Assembly: GCA_003144015.1 (NCBI GenBank)
Contig: QFWS01000007.1
Span: 124,001-188,000 of the forward strand
Origin: Flavobacteriaceae bacterium LYZ1037
GTDB lineage: Bacteria; Bacteroidota; Bacteroidia; Flavobacteriales; Flavobacteriaceae
Length of the DNA stretch: 64,000 nt
Direction: 5' to 3'
Shown piece after piece: positions 35,874 through 44,231 of this stretch (its first letter is position 1; each line of letters starts with the position of its first letter). A model generated the notes under the pieces. The model worked only from the letters and a program-made list of their open reading frames with translations, had not been told where the DNA came from and did not search any database. Made by a program: the position numbers and the translations under genes.

Positions 35874-36356
35874 ATGCATTCACCAGAAAATATTTATAAC
35901 ATATCTATTAACAGTCTTACTGGAAAACCAATCGACCTAACTGATTTTAAAGGAAAGAAAATTCTTTTTGTAAATACAGCTTCAAAATGCGGATTTACTG
36001 GACAGTATACTCAACTACAAGAGCTTTCCGATACTTATAAAGACCAGCTTGTCGTTATAGGAGTACCGTGTAATCAGTTTGGAGGGCAGGAACCAGGAGA
36101 TGCTAAAGACATCGAATCGTTTTGTCAGGTGAATTATGGTGTAACTTTTTTAATTACAGAAAAGGTCGATGTAAAAGGAGAGAGGCAACATCCTTTATAT
36201 TCTTGGTTGACGACAAAAGATTTGAATGGTGTTAAAAATTCTTCAGTTAAATGGAACTTTCAAAAATATTTAATTGATGAACAAGGTCAGTTAATAGATT
36301 ATTATTATTCAATTACAAAACCAAATAGTTCTAAAATCAAGAAGCATTTAAAATGA
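35874..36356 (+). CDS. glutathione peroxidase family thiol peroxidase
   Basis: It has 160 aa. The peroxidatic Cys (not Sec) is C39 in NTASKCGFTGQY. The Gln and Trp partners are in VPCNQFGGQEPG and VKWNFQKYLID. Cys86-region residues (FCQVNYGV) allow thioredoxin-linked recycling. It is cytoplasmic, with no signal peptide, and reduces peroxides. Its last 4 nt overlap tspO, so the two are translated together. A TACTTTG box lies at 35838-35844. Confidence 0.93.
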   Translation: MHSPENIYNISINSLTGKPIDLTDFKGKKILFVNTASKCGFTGQYTQLQELSDTYKDQLVVIGVPCNQFGGQEPGDAKDIESFCQVNYGVTFLITEKVDVKGERQHPLYSWLTTKDLNGVKNSSVKWNFQKYLIDEQGQLIDYYYSITKPNSSKIKKHLK

Positions 36357-36814
36357 AAAAATTTCAGCTTGTTATTGTTTTTCTTATTATCAACTTTGCT
36401 GCTTTAGGAATTGGAAGTTGGCTTATGGGAACCGGTCCAACTTCAGATTGGTATATAGAACAGAATAAAGCACCATGGACGCCACCAGGTTGGGTTTTTG
36501 GAGCTGCTTGGTCTACCATAATGATTTGTTTTGCGATCTATATGGCCATTTTGGTTAAGATAAAACCTTATACATTTATTATTGGATTATTTACCATTCA
36601 ATTTTTATTAAATGTATCATGGAATTATATCTTTTTCAATCAGCATTTGGTCACATTTGGTTTAATAATAATCGTTCTACTTACTCTAGTAATAACACTA
36701 TTTTTAATTAAATACAAAACTATATTAAAAACTGCAACATGGTTAATTGTTCCTTACTTTATATGGTTATTAATTGCCACGAGTTTAAATGCCTACATAC
36801 TTTTCAATAATTAA
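36353..36814 (+). CDS. tspO: TspO/MBR family membrane protein
   Basis: It has 153 aa and five membrane helices. Family motifs are GTGPTSDWYIEQNKAPWTPPGWVFGAAWSTIM and FLLNVSWNYIFF. It binds tetrapyrroles and is linked to porphyrin and oxidative stress responses. The ATGA overlap with glutathione peroxidase supports a shared redox-stress role. Confidence 0.94.
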   Translation: MKKFQLVIVFLIINFAALGIGSWLMGTGPTSDWYIEQNKAPWTPPGWVFGAAWSTIMICFAIYMAILVKIKPYTFIIGLFTIQFLLNVSWNYIFFNQHLVTFGLIIIVLLTLVITLFLIKYKTILKTATWLIVPYFIWLLIATSLNAYILFNN

Positions 36815-36980
36815 GATATTGCTAAAGATTTTCAATTAAAGAACTCTATAATAGTTGCATTACATCGAAGCTTTTGCACCTTTTTTTCATTTCATCGTAA
36901 AATTATTTCATTCATAAGATTTTTTATGAAGCTATACATCTAAATATATAGTTTTAAACGAATTATATAAGTAATGTCTC

Positions 36981-37604
36981 ATGAAAAAAGTCCTATTTAT
37001 TTTTTGTATCTCTTGTTTCTTTAGTTCAAATGTTGAATTATTTGCTCAAGACTCAGCCGATGTTCTAGAAGAAGTTCCATTCGATTTCATGACTAGAAGC
37101 CCAGTTTACGATTATTCTGAAAAAGACTTAAGCAACGTAGACACCATTCCTAGTTTTACAACTCAAGAAAACAAATTAAAAATAACAGGAACCATTTTCC
37201 AAAGTGATGGGGTTACTCCAGCTAAAGATGTCATTCTTTTTATTGAACAACCAAACGAAAATGGTGAATACAATTTAAAATTTGAAAACGAAAAACGTTA
37301 TGTAGAACACAGAGGCTGGATTAAAACCGACGCTAACGGACATTATACATTTTACACATTTATTCCAGGTTCTTATAGACATAGTAAGGAATTGAGACAC
37401 ATCCATCCTATAATTAAAGAAGCTGGAAAGACAGAATACAAATTAAATACCTTGATTTTTGCTGATGATCCTTTCTTAACAAAGGCTTGTAAAAAAAGAT
37501 TAAAGAAAAAAGGGGTTACAAGTATTCTTACTACCTTAAAGAAAGACGATATGTATGTTGCAAATTATAATATTGTACTTAAAGTAGAGAATGCAGTCAA
37601 ATAA
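36981..37604 (+). CDS. secreted intradiol ring-cleavage dioxygenase-like protein
   Basis: It has 207 aa. The signal peptide ends LFAQ (1-23). The core resembles catechol dioxygenases: LKITGTIFQSDGVTPAKDVILFIEQPNENG, RGWIKTDANGHYTFYTFIPGSY and the His pair HIHP, which with Tyr residues would bind Fe(III). The usual first Tyr ligand is not certain (KRYVEHRG). No aromatic-degradation genes lie nearby. Export is unusual for this family but known in secreted members. A structural, non-enzymatic role is possible. Confidence 0.75.
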   Translation: MKKVLFIFCISCFFSSNVELFAQDSADVLEEVPFDFMTRSPVYDYSEKDLSNVDTIPSFTTQENKLKITGTIFQSDGVTPAKDVILFIEQPNENGEYNLKFENEKRYVEHRGWIKTDANGHYTFYTFIPGSYRHSKELRHIHPIIKEAGKTEYKLNTLIFADDPFLTKACKKRLKKKGVTSILTTLKKDDMYVANYNIVLKVENAVK

Positions 37605-37625
37605 TAACATTCTTAATAATATAAT

Positions 37626-37657
37626 AAAAAAGCAGTCTATATTTAGACTGCTTTTTT
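37626..37657. terminator. bidirectional terminator
   Basis: AGCAGTCT (37631-37638) pairs with AGACTGCT (37645-37652), flanked by an A-run and a T-run, so it works on both strands for the two convergent genes. Confidence 0.88.
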
Positions 37658-37669
37658 ATTGAACAACAT

Positions 37670-38254
37670 TTAACAACCTCCAACAAGCTCGACAGTTAAA
37701 ATTCCAGATTTCTGATGCACCTTAAACGGAATCTCCTCTAATGTACATCGTGGTTCAATAGTAAATCTAATAAGCCCAGTTACTTCAAAGTCCTTTTCTG
37801 ATATAACCTGTATGGGTAGTTTATAAGTTGTGTTATCTCTAACCCAATTAACAGTACCATTTATTAAGTGATGAGAGTCGAATTCTTCAACAGATTGTGG
37901 TACTTCTATCAAATGGTCTTCTGTAGTTAGCATATTGCTTTCATCTATTGTCATGCTGAATTTTCCTTTAAATTCCCTTTTAGCATGTGGAGACACAAAA
38001 TGGGCATCTCCTTTTAAAGTAATAAAAACAACCAATTGTTGGGCATCTGTTTCGGTATGTTCAATTTTTAAGTCCAAATGATATGGACTATGAGGATTAT
38101 AAGGTTCTTTAAAAGCAAGTGGGTTTAAAGGTAAATTAACTTCAGTAGAAGTAATTTCGGCTTCAGAAGAAGCAATTGCTTTAACGGGATCTTCATTTTT
38201 TGTACTGCAACTCAAACATAATAAAACGAAAGAGCATAAAATTAATCTGTTCAT
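37670..38254 (-). CDS. lipoprotein of unknown function
   Basis: It has 194 aa. The signal is MNRLILCSFVLLCLSC with Cys16 acylated. The mature part is beta-rich (HLDLKIEHTETDAQQLVVFITLKGDA, FSMTID). Two further Cys (EPRCTLEE and the last residue) could form a disulfide. I recognise no family. It is divergent from the membrane regulator at 38386, and the 131-nt gap between them holds an 11-bp repeat series, which makes it a candidate target or partner. Confidence 0.75.
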   Translation of the reverse strand: MNRLILCSFVLLCLSCSTKNEDPVKAIASSEAEITSTEVNLPLNPLAFKEPYNPHSPYHLDLKIEHTETDAQQLVVFITLKGDAHFVSPHAKREFKGKFSMTIDESNMLTTEDHLIEVPQSVEEFDSHHLINGTVNWVRDNTTYKLPIQVISEKDFEVTGLIRFTIEPRCTLEEIPFKVHQKSGILTVELVGGC

Positions 38255-38313
38255 TATTTAGATTGTATTTATGATTAATAATTGAAGTAAAACTATTCGA
38301 ATTCCATTTTAAA

Positions 38314-38346
38314 AGTGTCAAAAAAATGTAAAAGAAGTGCAAACAG
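38314..38346. promoter_or_regulatory. three 11-bp periodic repeats between divergent genes
   Basis: AGTGTCAAAAA at 38314, AATGTAAAAGA at 38325 and AGTGCAAACAG at 38336 repeat at exactly 11 bp with TG in a fixed position. This fits tandem half-sites for an OmpR-type DNA-binding domain, which the adjacent gene encodes. AT-rich sequence makes chance similarity possible. Confidence 0.3.
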
Positions 38347-38385
38347 TTTCTAAAAGTCATGAATTTGTCAGTTATTTACAGTTAA

Positions 38386-39243
38386 ATGAACAAAAGTAGC
38401 ACATCCATACTTAGTAGTATTATAATCATTATAATATCTCTTTGGTTCCTCAATGATTCTAAAGATACAGACAAAATGTTTGATGAAAGAGTCAAAGTAT
38501 CTTTGCGTTCTGTAGGCAATCAATTATTGCTTATCAATCAAGATACGACTTCTTTAATTTTACCAATAATAGCTTTAGAGGAAAATAAATACCAATTATC
38601 ATTTCAAGAGCCCTTGTCTTTTGAACCTGAACAATTAGTTTCTATTATTGATGCTTCCTTCCAAAAGGCAAAACTACCAAGCAACTATTTGGTAGAAACA
38701 GTTCAATGTGAAGCACAAGAAGTAGCCTATAGTTACCAGGTATTAAATACTATAGAAAACAGTATTGTTCCATGTGTTGGAAGGATTTTACCTGAAAGTT
38801 GTTACACCATCGAGGTATTATTTACAGATTTAAAGCTTAGCTCAAACAAACCAATTGTTTATTATGCTTTACTAATTTGTGGGTTTATTGTTCTTATTTT
38901 AGGTGTTTATAAAAAGAAAAAGATATTAGAATCTGTTCCTGAAGATTTTGCGACACTCGGAAATTTTAAATTCTATCCAGAACAGAATAAACTAGTCATG
39001 CAAGCTAAAGAAATCAGTCTCTCTAAAAAAGAATGCGAACTTCTGGAAATTTTTGTTGCTAATCCAAATCAGATTATTAAACGCGACGAACTTACCAAAA
39101 AAGTATGGGAAGACCATGGGGTGTTTGTAGGAAGAAGTTTAGATACCTATATCTCAAAATTACGTAAGAAATTAGAAGCAGACAGAACCATTAAAATAAC
39201 AAATGTCCATGGTGTAGGTTATAAGTTGGAAATGAATAACTGA
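38386..39243 (+). CDS. membrane-spanning one-component regulator with OmpR-type winged helix
   Basis: It has 285 aa. An N-terminal helix (8-24) anchors an extracytoplasmic domain (25-160) with three Cys (VQCEAQ, VPCVGR, SCYTIE). A second membrane helix is at 163-182 (YYALLICGFIVLILGVY). The cytoplasmic C-terminus (195-285) is a Trans_reg_C winged helix: LGNFKFYPEQNKLVMQAKEISLSKKECELLEIF, then SLDTYISKLRKKLE and HGVGYKLE. There is no receiver domain. It is ToxR-like in parts but with the order sensor, helix, DNA-binding domain. The signal is unknown. Confidence 0.88.
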   Translation: MNKSSTSILSSIIIIIISLWFLNDSKDTDKMFDERVKVSLRSVGNQLLLINQDTTSLILPIIALEENKYQLSFQEPLSFEPEQLVSIIDASFQKAKLPSNYLVETVQCEAQEVAYSYQVLNTIENSIVPCVGRILPESCYTIEVLFTDLKLSSNKPIVYYALLICGFIVLILGVYKKKKILESVPEDFATLGNFKFYPEQNKLVMQAKEISLSKKECELLEIFVANPNQIIKRDELTKKVWEDHGVFVGRSLDTYISKLRKKLEADRTIKITNVHGVGYKLEMNN

Positions 39244-39667
39244 TTTTTAATCTCTTTTATATAGTAGTTATTGTGGATAATTAGATATAAGGAAATGAGA
39301 TAAATTAAATAACTTAAAGGAATTATAAGTAATAAAACAATAATAGATACTGATACTTTAACACATAATTGTGCTAATTTGAGCTAAGTAAGCTTACCTT
39401 TATAGAATAACTTATTTAGTCTGCTTTTCGTTTTTTAATTTTCAATCAACATTATTAAAATTCCTGCATTCATAATAATTTATATCGTAGAATAATAGAC
39501 CTTTACTTGTCAAGACTTTTAGGATTTGCTAAATCCCTTCCTTTCCAAAAGAACCATCTTCATAATTATCTTCTCTTAGAATTACGAAACTTCAATGCAA
39601 CTTAATATGAATAAATATATTAAGCTATTGGATACATAAATGCTTTAAATTAATACCAAGTAATCCT
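39244..39667. other. 424-nt AT-rich gap
   Basis: No gene or terminator was found. A 10-bp palindrome GTAAGCTTAC with a near -7 box TACCTTTA lies near 39390, and may belong to the control region of the desaturase. Otherwise unexplained. Confidence 0.3.
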
Positions 39668-40765
39668 ATGGAAAACCCTAGATTTTCAAGAACAACTGAT
39701 ATAGATTTTTCAAAAACATTAAGAAAAAGAGTCAATACATATTTCAAAGAAAATAATATAAGTAGAAAAGGCAATACCAATATGGTTGTAAAAACAATTG
39801 TAATGGTTTCTCTTTTTTTTGTGCCTTTAATTTTGCTTTCAACAGGATTAGTAACAAGTATTTGGCTACTATTTACATTGTATTTAATAAGTGGATTTGG
39901 AATGTCAGGTATTGGTATGGGAGTTATGCACGATGCCATCCATGGGTCTTATTCTAAAAATAAAAACATCAATACCTTACTGGGTTACACTTTTAATTTA
40001 ATAGGTGCAAATGCCAAGATATGGAAAATTCAACACAATGTTTTGCATCATACTTACACCAATATTGATCATGCAGATGACGATATTAACACCCCGTTTT
40101 TTCTACGATTTTCACCCAACGCCAAACACCATTGGTCACAAAAATTCCAGCATGTTTATATCTGGTTTTTTTATGCAATATCTACCTTATTCTGGATTAC
40201 AGCTAAAGATTTTGTACGCTTAAAACGCTATAAAGACATGGGGTTATTGCTCAAAAAGAACGAATTTAGTAAAGGACTATTTAGCATGACTGCTTGGAAA
40301 CTGTTTTATTATTCTTATGCATTGGTATTACCCATTATTATGTTGCCATTTGCTTGGTGGGTTGTATTATTAGGGTTTTTAAGCATGCATATAATAACAG
40401 GTCTTATGGTGAGTATTGTGTTTCAAATAGCACACATCATGCCTGAAACAGACTTCCCTTTACCTAATGAAAAAGGCATGATGAAAAACGAATGGTACAG
40501 ACATCAATTTGAAACTACAAGCAATTTTGCACCTAAAAGCAGATTGTTATTCTGGCTTATAGGAGGTTTAAATTATCAGGTAGAACATCATGTATTACCA
40601 GATGTATGCCATGTCCATTATAAAAAAATAAACCATATTGTTGCCAAAACAGCTAAAGAATTTGGTATGCCTTATCATGTTAAGAAGAGTATTTTTCATG
40701 CCATAATAGACCATACTAAAATGCTTAGATTATTAGGAAGCAAGCAAACTGTTAGTATCACATAA
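39668..40765 (+). CDS. membrane fatty acid desaturase (acyl-lipid, front-end type)
   Basis: Di-iron desaturase that introduces double bonds into membrane acyl chains. It has 365 aa. The three His boxes are HDAIH (near 101), HNVLHHTY and QVEHHVLPD; the Gln in the third box is typical of front-end or omega-type acyl-lipid enzymes. About four membrane helices; no cytochrome b5 domain. The next gene is CspA, which suggests cold-induced membrane fluidity control. Confidence 0.92.
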   Translation: MENPRFSRTTDIDFSKTLRKRVNTYFKENNISRKGNTNMVVKTIVMVSLFFVPLILLSTGLVTSIWLLFTLYLISGFGMSGIGMGVMHDAIHGSYSKNKNINTLLGYTFNLIGANAKIWKIQHNVLHHTYTNIDHADDDINTPFFLRFSPNAKHHWSQKFQHVYIWFFYAISTLFWITAKDFVRLKRYKDMGLLLKKNEFSKGLFSMTAWKLFYYSYALVLPIIMLPFAWWVVLLGFLSMHIITGLMVSIVFQIAHIMPETDFPLPNEKGMMKNEWYRHQFETTSNFAPKSRLLFWLIGGLNYQVEHHVLPDVCHVHYKKINHIVAKTAKEFGMPYHVKKSIFHAIIDHTKMLRLLGSKQTVSIT

Positions 40766-40852
40766 TAAACAATGAACACTATTTTAAAAATATTCAAAAT
40801 GATAATAAAAAAGATAATAAATAAATTAATGAACTCTAATAATAAAAATGAC

Positions 40853-41044
40853 ATGAAAGAAGGTACTGTAAAGTTTTTTAACAATTCAAAAGGATTTGGT
40901 TTTATTAAGATTAAAGACTCCGAAGAGGAAGTTTTTGTGCATTCAACGAACCTTATTGATAATATTAAAGAAAATGATCAAGTAACATTTGACGTTGAAA
41001 AAGGAGATAAAGGTATGAACGCTGTAAACGTAAGTTTGATGTAA
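40853..41044 (+). CDS. cspA: CspA family cold shock protein
   Basis: It has 63 aa from MKEGTVKFFNNSKGFGFI. An in-frame ATG at 40772 would add 27 Lys/Ile/Asn-rich residues unlike the family, so I take the ATG at 40853. RNP1 is KGFGFIK and RNP2 EVFVHST. It acts as an RNA chaperone at low temperature. It lies 87 nt after the desaturase stop in the same orientation and is closed by a strong terminator, probably in one transcript. Confidence 0.93.
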   Translation: MKEGTVKFFNNSKGFGFIKIKDSEEEVFVHSTNLIDNIKENDQVTFDVEKGDKGMNAVNVSLM

Positions 41045-41068
41045 CACTAGTTACATTGCAATTAAATG

Positions 41069-41097
41069 AAAACCATCTAAACAGATGGTTTTATTAT
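41069..41097 (+). terminator. rho-independent terminator after cspA
   Basis: AAAACCATCT (41069-41078) pairs with AGATGGTTTT (41083-41092) around AAAC, followed by T-rich sequence. Confidence 0.88.
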
Positions 41098-41279
41098 TAT
41101 AGTAACCTTTTATTACGGCTTCCAACATCATATTACATCAAGAGACGGTTTAAAATCTCAATATAATATTAAAAAAAAAAAACAGAATAAAAGATGTAAC
41201 TTTATAACACAAAAACACCTGATACTTTTTATCTTAAAAAGTATTAATTAATTTTAATTAATCCATAATCCGAAACAAC

Positions 41280-42338
41280 ATGAATGTCAAAAGCGTTAAA
41301 GCATACGGAACAGATTCGGCAGAAGCCGATTTGAAACAATTTAATATCAATAGAAGAGAAGTCGGTTCTAAAGATGTCGAAATAGACATTCTTTTTTGTG
41401 GCGTCTGTCATTCCGATTTACATTTTGCCAAAAACGATTGGGGCATGACACAGTATCCTGTAGTTCCTGGTCATGAAATTGTTGGTAAAGTCACTCATGT
41501 TGGAGAAGGGGTTTCTAAATACAAAAAGGACGACCTGGTAGCTGTTGGCTGTTTGGTAGATTCTTGTAGAACCTGCGCCAATTGCAAAGACGATTTGGAA
41601 CAATACTGCTCGGTAGGATGGGTTGGTACCTATGGTGGTTACGACAAACATTTAGATACCACAACTCATGGTGGATATTCAGAAACAATAGTTGTCGATG
41701 AAGCCTTTGTACTCAGGGTGCCTGAAAACTTAGATAAGGCAGGTATTGCACCAGTATTATGTGCAGGAATTACAACCTGGTCGCCATTACGTCATTGGAA
41801 AGTTGGTAAAGGGAGCAAGGTGGCTGTTGTCGGTCTTGGAGGCCTAGGACATATGGCCATTAAACTAGCTCATGCTTTAGGAGCTCATGTAACTTTGTTT
41901 TCTCGATCTAATAATAAAACGGTGGATGCCAAGAATCTTGGTGCAGATGAAGTGATTATTTCTACAGACGATGTTCAGATGGAAAAAGCTATGGGACGTT
42001 TCGATTTGATTATTGACACTGTTCCATATGCTCATGATTTGAATCCTTATGTTAGCACTTTAACAACTAATGGTACTTTGGTAGTGGTTGGTTATTTAGG
42101 GCCATTAGACCCAATGTTAGTAACCGTTCCAATGATTATGGGACGTAAATCGGTTGCAGGCTCTTTAATTGGTGGTATTGCTGAAACTCAGGAATTATTA
42201 GATTTCTGTGGCACCCATAACATTACTTCAGATGTTGAAGTTATCAAAATTCAAGATATCAATACTGCTTACAAACGCATGCTGAAAAGCGATGTAAAAT
42301 ACCGTTTTGTAATTGATATGAAATCGTTAAAAGATTAA
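41280..42338 (+). CDS. zinc-dependent alcohol dehydrogenase (YahK/cinnamyl type)
   Basis: MDR-superfamily enzyme, 352 aa, reducing aldehydes with NAD(P)H. Catalytic zinc ligands are C43-H44 region (GVCHSD) and GHE (64-66). Structural zinc Cys are C96, C99, C102 and C110. The Rossmann motif VGLGGLGHMAIKLAHALG is near 183. The following SRSNNK suggests NADP preference. A near -7 box TAACTTTA lies upstream. It starts a cluster with a regulator and an FAD oxidase. Confidence 0.93.
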   Translation: MNVKSVKAYGTDSAEADLKQFNINRREVGSKDVEIDILFCGVCHSDLHFAKNDWGMTQYPVVPGHEIVGKVTHVGEGVSKYKKDDLVAVGCLVDSCRTCANCKDDLEQYCSVGWVGTYGGYDKHLDTTTHGGYSETIVVDEAFVLRVPENLDKAGIAPVLCAGITTWSPLRHWKVGKGSKVAVVGLGGLGHMAIKLAHALGAHVTLFSRSNNKTVDAKNLGADEVIISTDDVQMEKAMGRFDLIIDTVPYAHDLNPYVSTLTTNGTLVVVGYLGPLDPMLVTVPMIMGRKSVAGSLIGGIAETQELLDFCGTHNITSDVEVIKIQDINTAYKRMLKSDVKYRFVIDMKSLKD

Positions 42339-42471
42339 AAATAAATAGGGACTTGCTTAGGTTGTTTGGTTGTTTCTTAGAAACAAGTAGAGTTCTGTTT
42401 TAATGAGCTAGACTTTTTAGTATGCTATAATTTAAAAAAATACAGTACCTTACAGTCTAAAAATCAAGCCA

Positions 42472-43563
42472 ATGCCATTATTTTTAGATTTACATGAACT
42501 TCCTGAAGGTATTACAGCTGCCCATGTTGCAGAAATGCATCAAGTCGACTTAGATCTTGAACATAAGTATAATTGCAGAGGTTTAACTTATTGGTGTGAT
42601 GAAAAACGAAAAGCAGCCTTTTGTTTAATAGAGGCACCTAATAAGCAAGCGTTAATAAACTTGCACGAAAACGCTCATGGAGCGATACCAACACGTATTA
42701 TTGAAGTAAACGATACCATTGTGGAATCTTTTTTAGGGCGTATTCAGGACCCTGAAAAATCTAAAAATGTAAAGCTTAACATCATTAACGATCCGGCTTT
42801 TAGAACCATCATGGTGGTTAAAATAAAAAATAAAAGTTTAAGAGACTCCAATATAAACATTTTAAAAGCTGCCCTAAGAGGCTACTCTACATCTATTAAA
42901 TCCATAACCACACAATTTAATGGACGCCTAGTAAAACAAGAGGTTAATTTCTTCCTAATATCCTTTGAATCTGTTTCAGATGCCATTCATTGTGGAATAA
43001 AAATTCAGCAAACTCACAATAGAGTCATTACTCCAGATTTAGAATTTAAAATTGGGTTAAGTGCTGGAATTCCCGTAACAGATAAAGAGGGTATATTTGA
43101 AGATACCATAAAAACTTCCGATTATTTAAGCGATATCGCTAAAGGCGATTATTCCATAACAACTGCTATTAAAGATCTTTATGAAGGAGAAAACCAAAAT
43201 AATTCAATTCCTAAAATTAAAAATATTCATGTATTAAATAGTAAGGAAGAAGTCTTTATGAGGCAATTAATGGCATATACCGAAAAAATATGGTCACATA
43301 CTACGACTAGTGTGAGCGATTTTGAAGAAAATTTAGGCTATAGTAAATCACAATTATTTCGTACCATGAAAAACTTGGTTGGCAAATCACCTAATATATT
43401 TTTAAGAGATTATCGCTTAAATAAGGCGCTGGAATTATTGCAAAAGCAAGGACGTAATATTTCTGAAGTTGCTTACCAAACAGGGTTTAGTAGTCCTGCT
43501 TATTTCTCAAAATGTTTTCATAAAAAATTTGGAGTTCTTCCTTCTAATGTTATTTTCAAATAA
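42472..43563 (+). CDS. three-domain AraC-type regulator (DUF4242, cyclase-like, HTH)
   Basis: It has 363 aa. Residues 1-92 match DUF4242 (FLDLHELPEGITAAHVAEMHQ, YWCDEKRKAAFCLIEAP, a fold with a nickel-binding member). Residues 105-235 resemble a degenerate class III nucleotide-cyclase domain (RTIMVVKIKN, IKSITTQFNGRLVKQEVNFFLISFES, FKIGLSAGIPVTD) without obvious metal Asp pairs. Residues 260-363 are an AraC DNA-binding domain with RDYRLNKALELLQ and VAYQTGFSSPAYFSKCFHKKFG. It is probably a sensor that controls the neighbouring redox genes; the ligand is unknown. Confidence 0.85.
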   Translation: MPLFLDLHELPEGITAAHVAEMHQVDLDLEHKYNCRGLTYWCDEKRKAAFCLIEAPNKQALINLHENAHGAIPTRIIEVNDTIVESFLGRIQDPEKSKNVKLNIINDPAFRTIMVVKIKNKSLRDSNINILKAALRGYSTSIKSITTQFNGRLVKQEVNFFLISFESVSDAIHCGIKIQQTHNRVITPDLEFKIGLSAGIPVTDKEGIFEDTIKTSDYLSDIAKGDYSITTAIKDLYEGENQNNSIPKIKNIHVLNSKEEVFMRQLMAYTEKIWSHTTTSVSDFEENLGYSKSQLFRTMKNLVGKSPNIFLRDYRLNKALELLQKQGRNISEVAYQTGFSSPAYFSKCFHKKFGVLPSNVIFK

Positions 43564-43663
43564 TTAAAGCATTGTATTACAAATAGTTATCTATTAATTT
43601 ATTCGTGGTCTAAAATTCCTTTTAATTGGTCTAAATGTAGAATGATGAAAAAATCTTCTATGC

Positions 43664-43671
43664 TACTTTTG
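43664..43671 (+). promoter_or_regulatory. -7 element of the SnoaL-like gene
   Basis: Perfect TACTTTTG, 26 nt upstream of the ATG. The -33 position is unclear. Confidence 0.5.
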
Positions 43672-43696
43672 ATGAAAACCAAATAAACATCAAATT

Positions 43697-44191
43697 ATGA
43701 AGACATCATTAATAGGGATTTTGATTTTTGGATTATTTATCTCTGTGAACAAAATACAAGCCCAAACGGCCGAGGTAAAAGTAGATTTAATACAAAATGA
43801 GTTTCCAGAAGCAAAACAGGAAGTCATGGAAACCTTTGGAGGTATTGCACAAAGCATTCTCGATGGAGATATGGATAAATTAATTTCTTATCATGCTTAT
43901 AGTTCAAAATTTACAGAATTTAAAAATGGTGCTCCAAGAAATGGTAGTGAGGCTAATGAAGCTCACGAACGGAATGTATTTGGCGCAGTAACCGAAGTGG
44001 TGAAATTTGAAGCAAAAGATTTAAAAATTGCTGTTTATGGCGATGTTGCAAATCTCACTTTTCACTCAGATTTTGAATTAAAATTTGGAGACGACCTCGT
44101 AATTGTAAACGACCAAATAACTCTATTATTCGTGAAAACGGACGATGGGTGGAAATTAGTACATGAGCATCATTCTCCATTAGCCAAATAA
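43697..44191 (+). CDS. secreted SnoaL/NTF2-like protein
   Basis: It has 164 aa. The signal peptide ends IQAQ (1-22). The mature part has the NTF2-like alpha+beta cone: helix VMETFGGIAQSILDGDMDKLISYHAYSSKFTEF, then strands ending LVIVNDQITLLFVKTDDGWKLVHEHHSP, as in DUF4440/SnoaL. It is periplasmic and may bind a small ligand. It is followed after 40 nt by an FAD oxidase, likely in the same transcript. Confidence 0.85.
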   Translation: MKTSLIGILIFGLFISVNKIQAQTAEVKVDLIQNEFPEAKQEVMETFGGIAQSILDGDMDKLISYHAYSSKFTEFKNGAPRNGSEANEAHERNVFGAVTEVVKFEAKDLKIAVYGDVANLTFHSDFELKFGDDLVIVNDQITLLFVKTDDGWKLVHEHHSPLAK

Positions 44192-44231
44192 GAGACTTAA
44201 TATAAACCAGCTATAATTAAAAACATGTAAC

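Noticed and set aside
40772-40852. N-terminal extension of CspA from the ATG at 40772
   Set aside because: The 27 extra residues are low-complexity Lys/Ile/Asn and unlike the family; the ATG at 40853 gives the conserved start.
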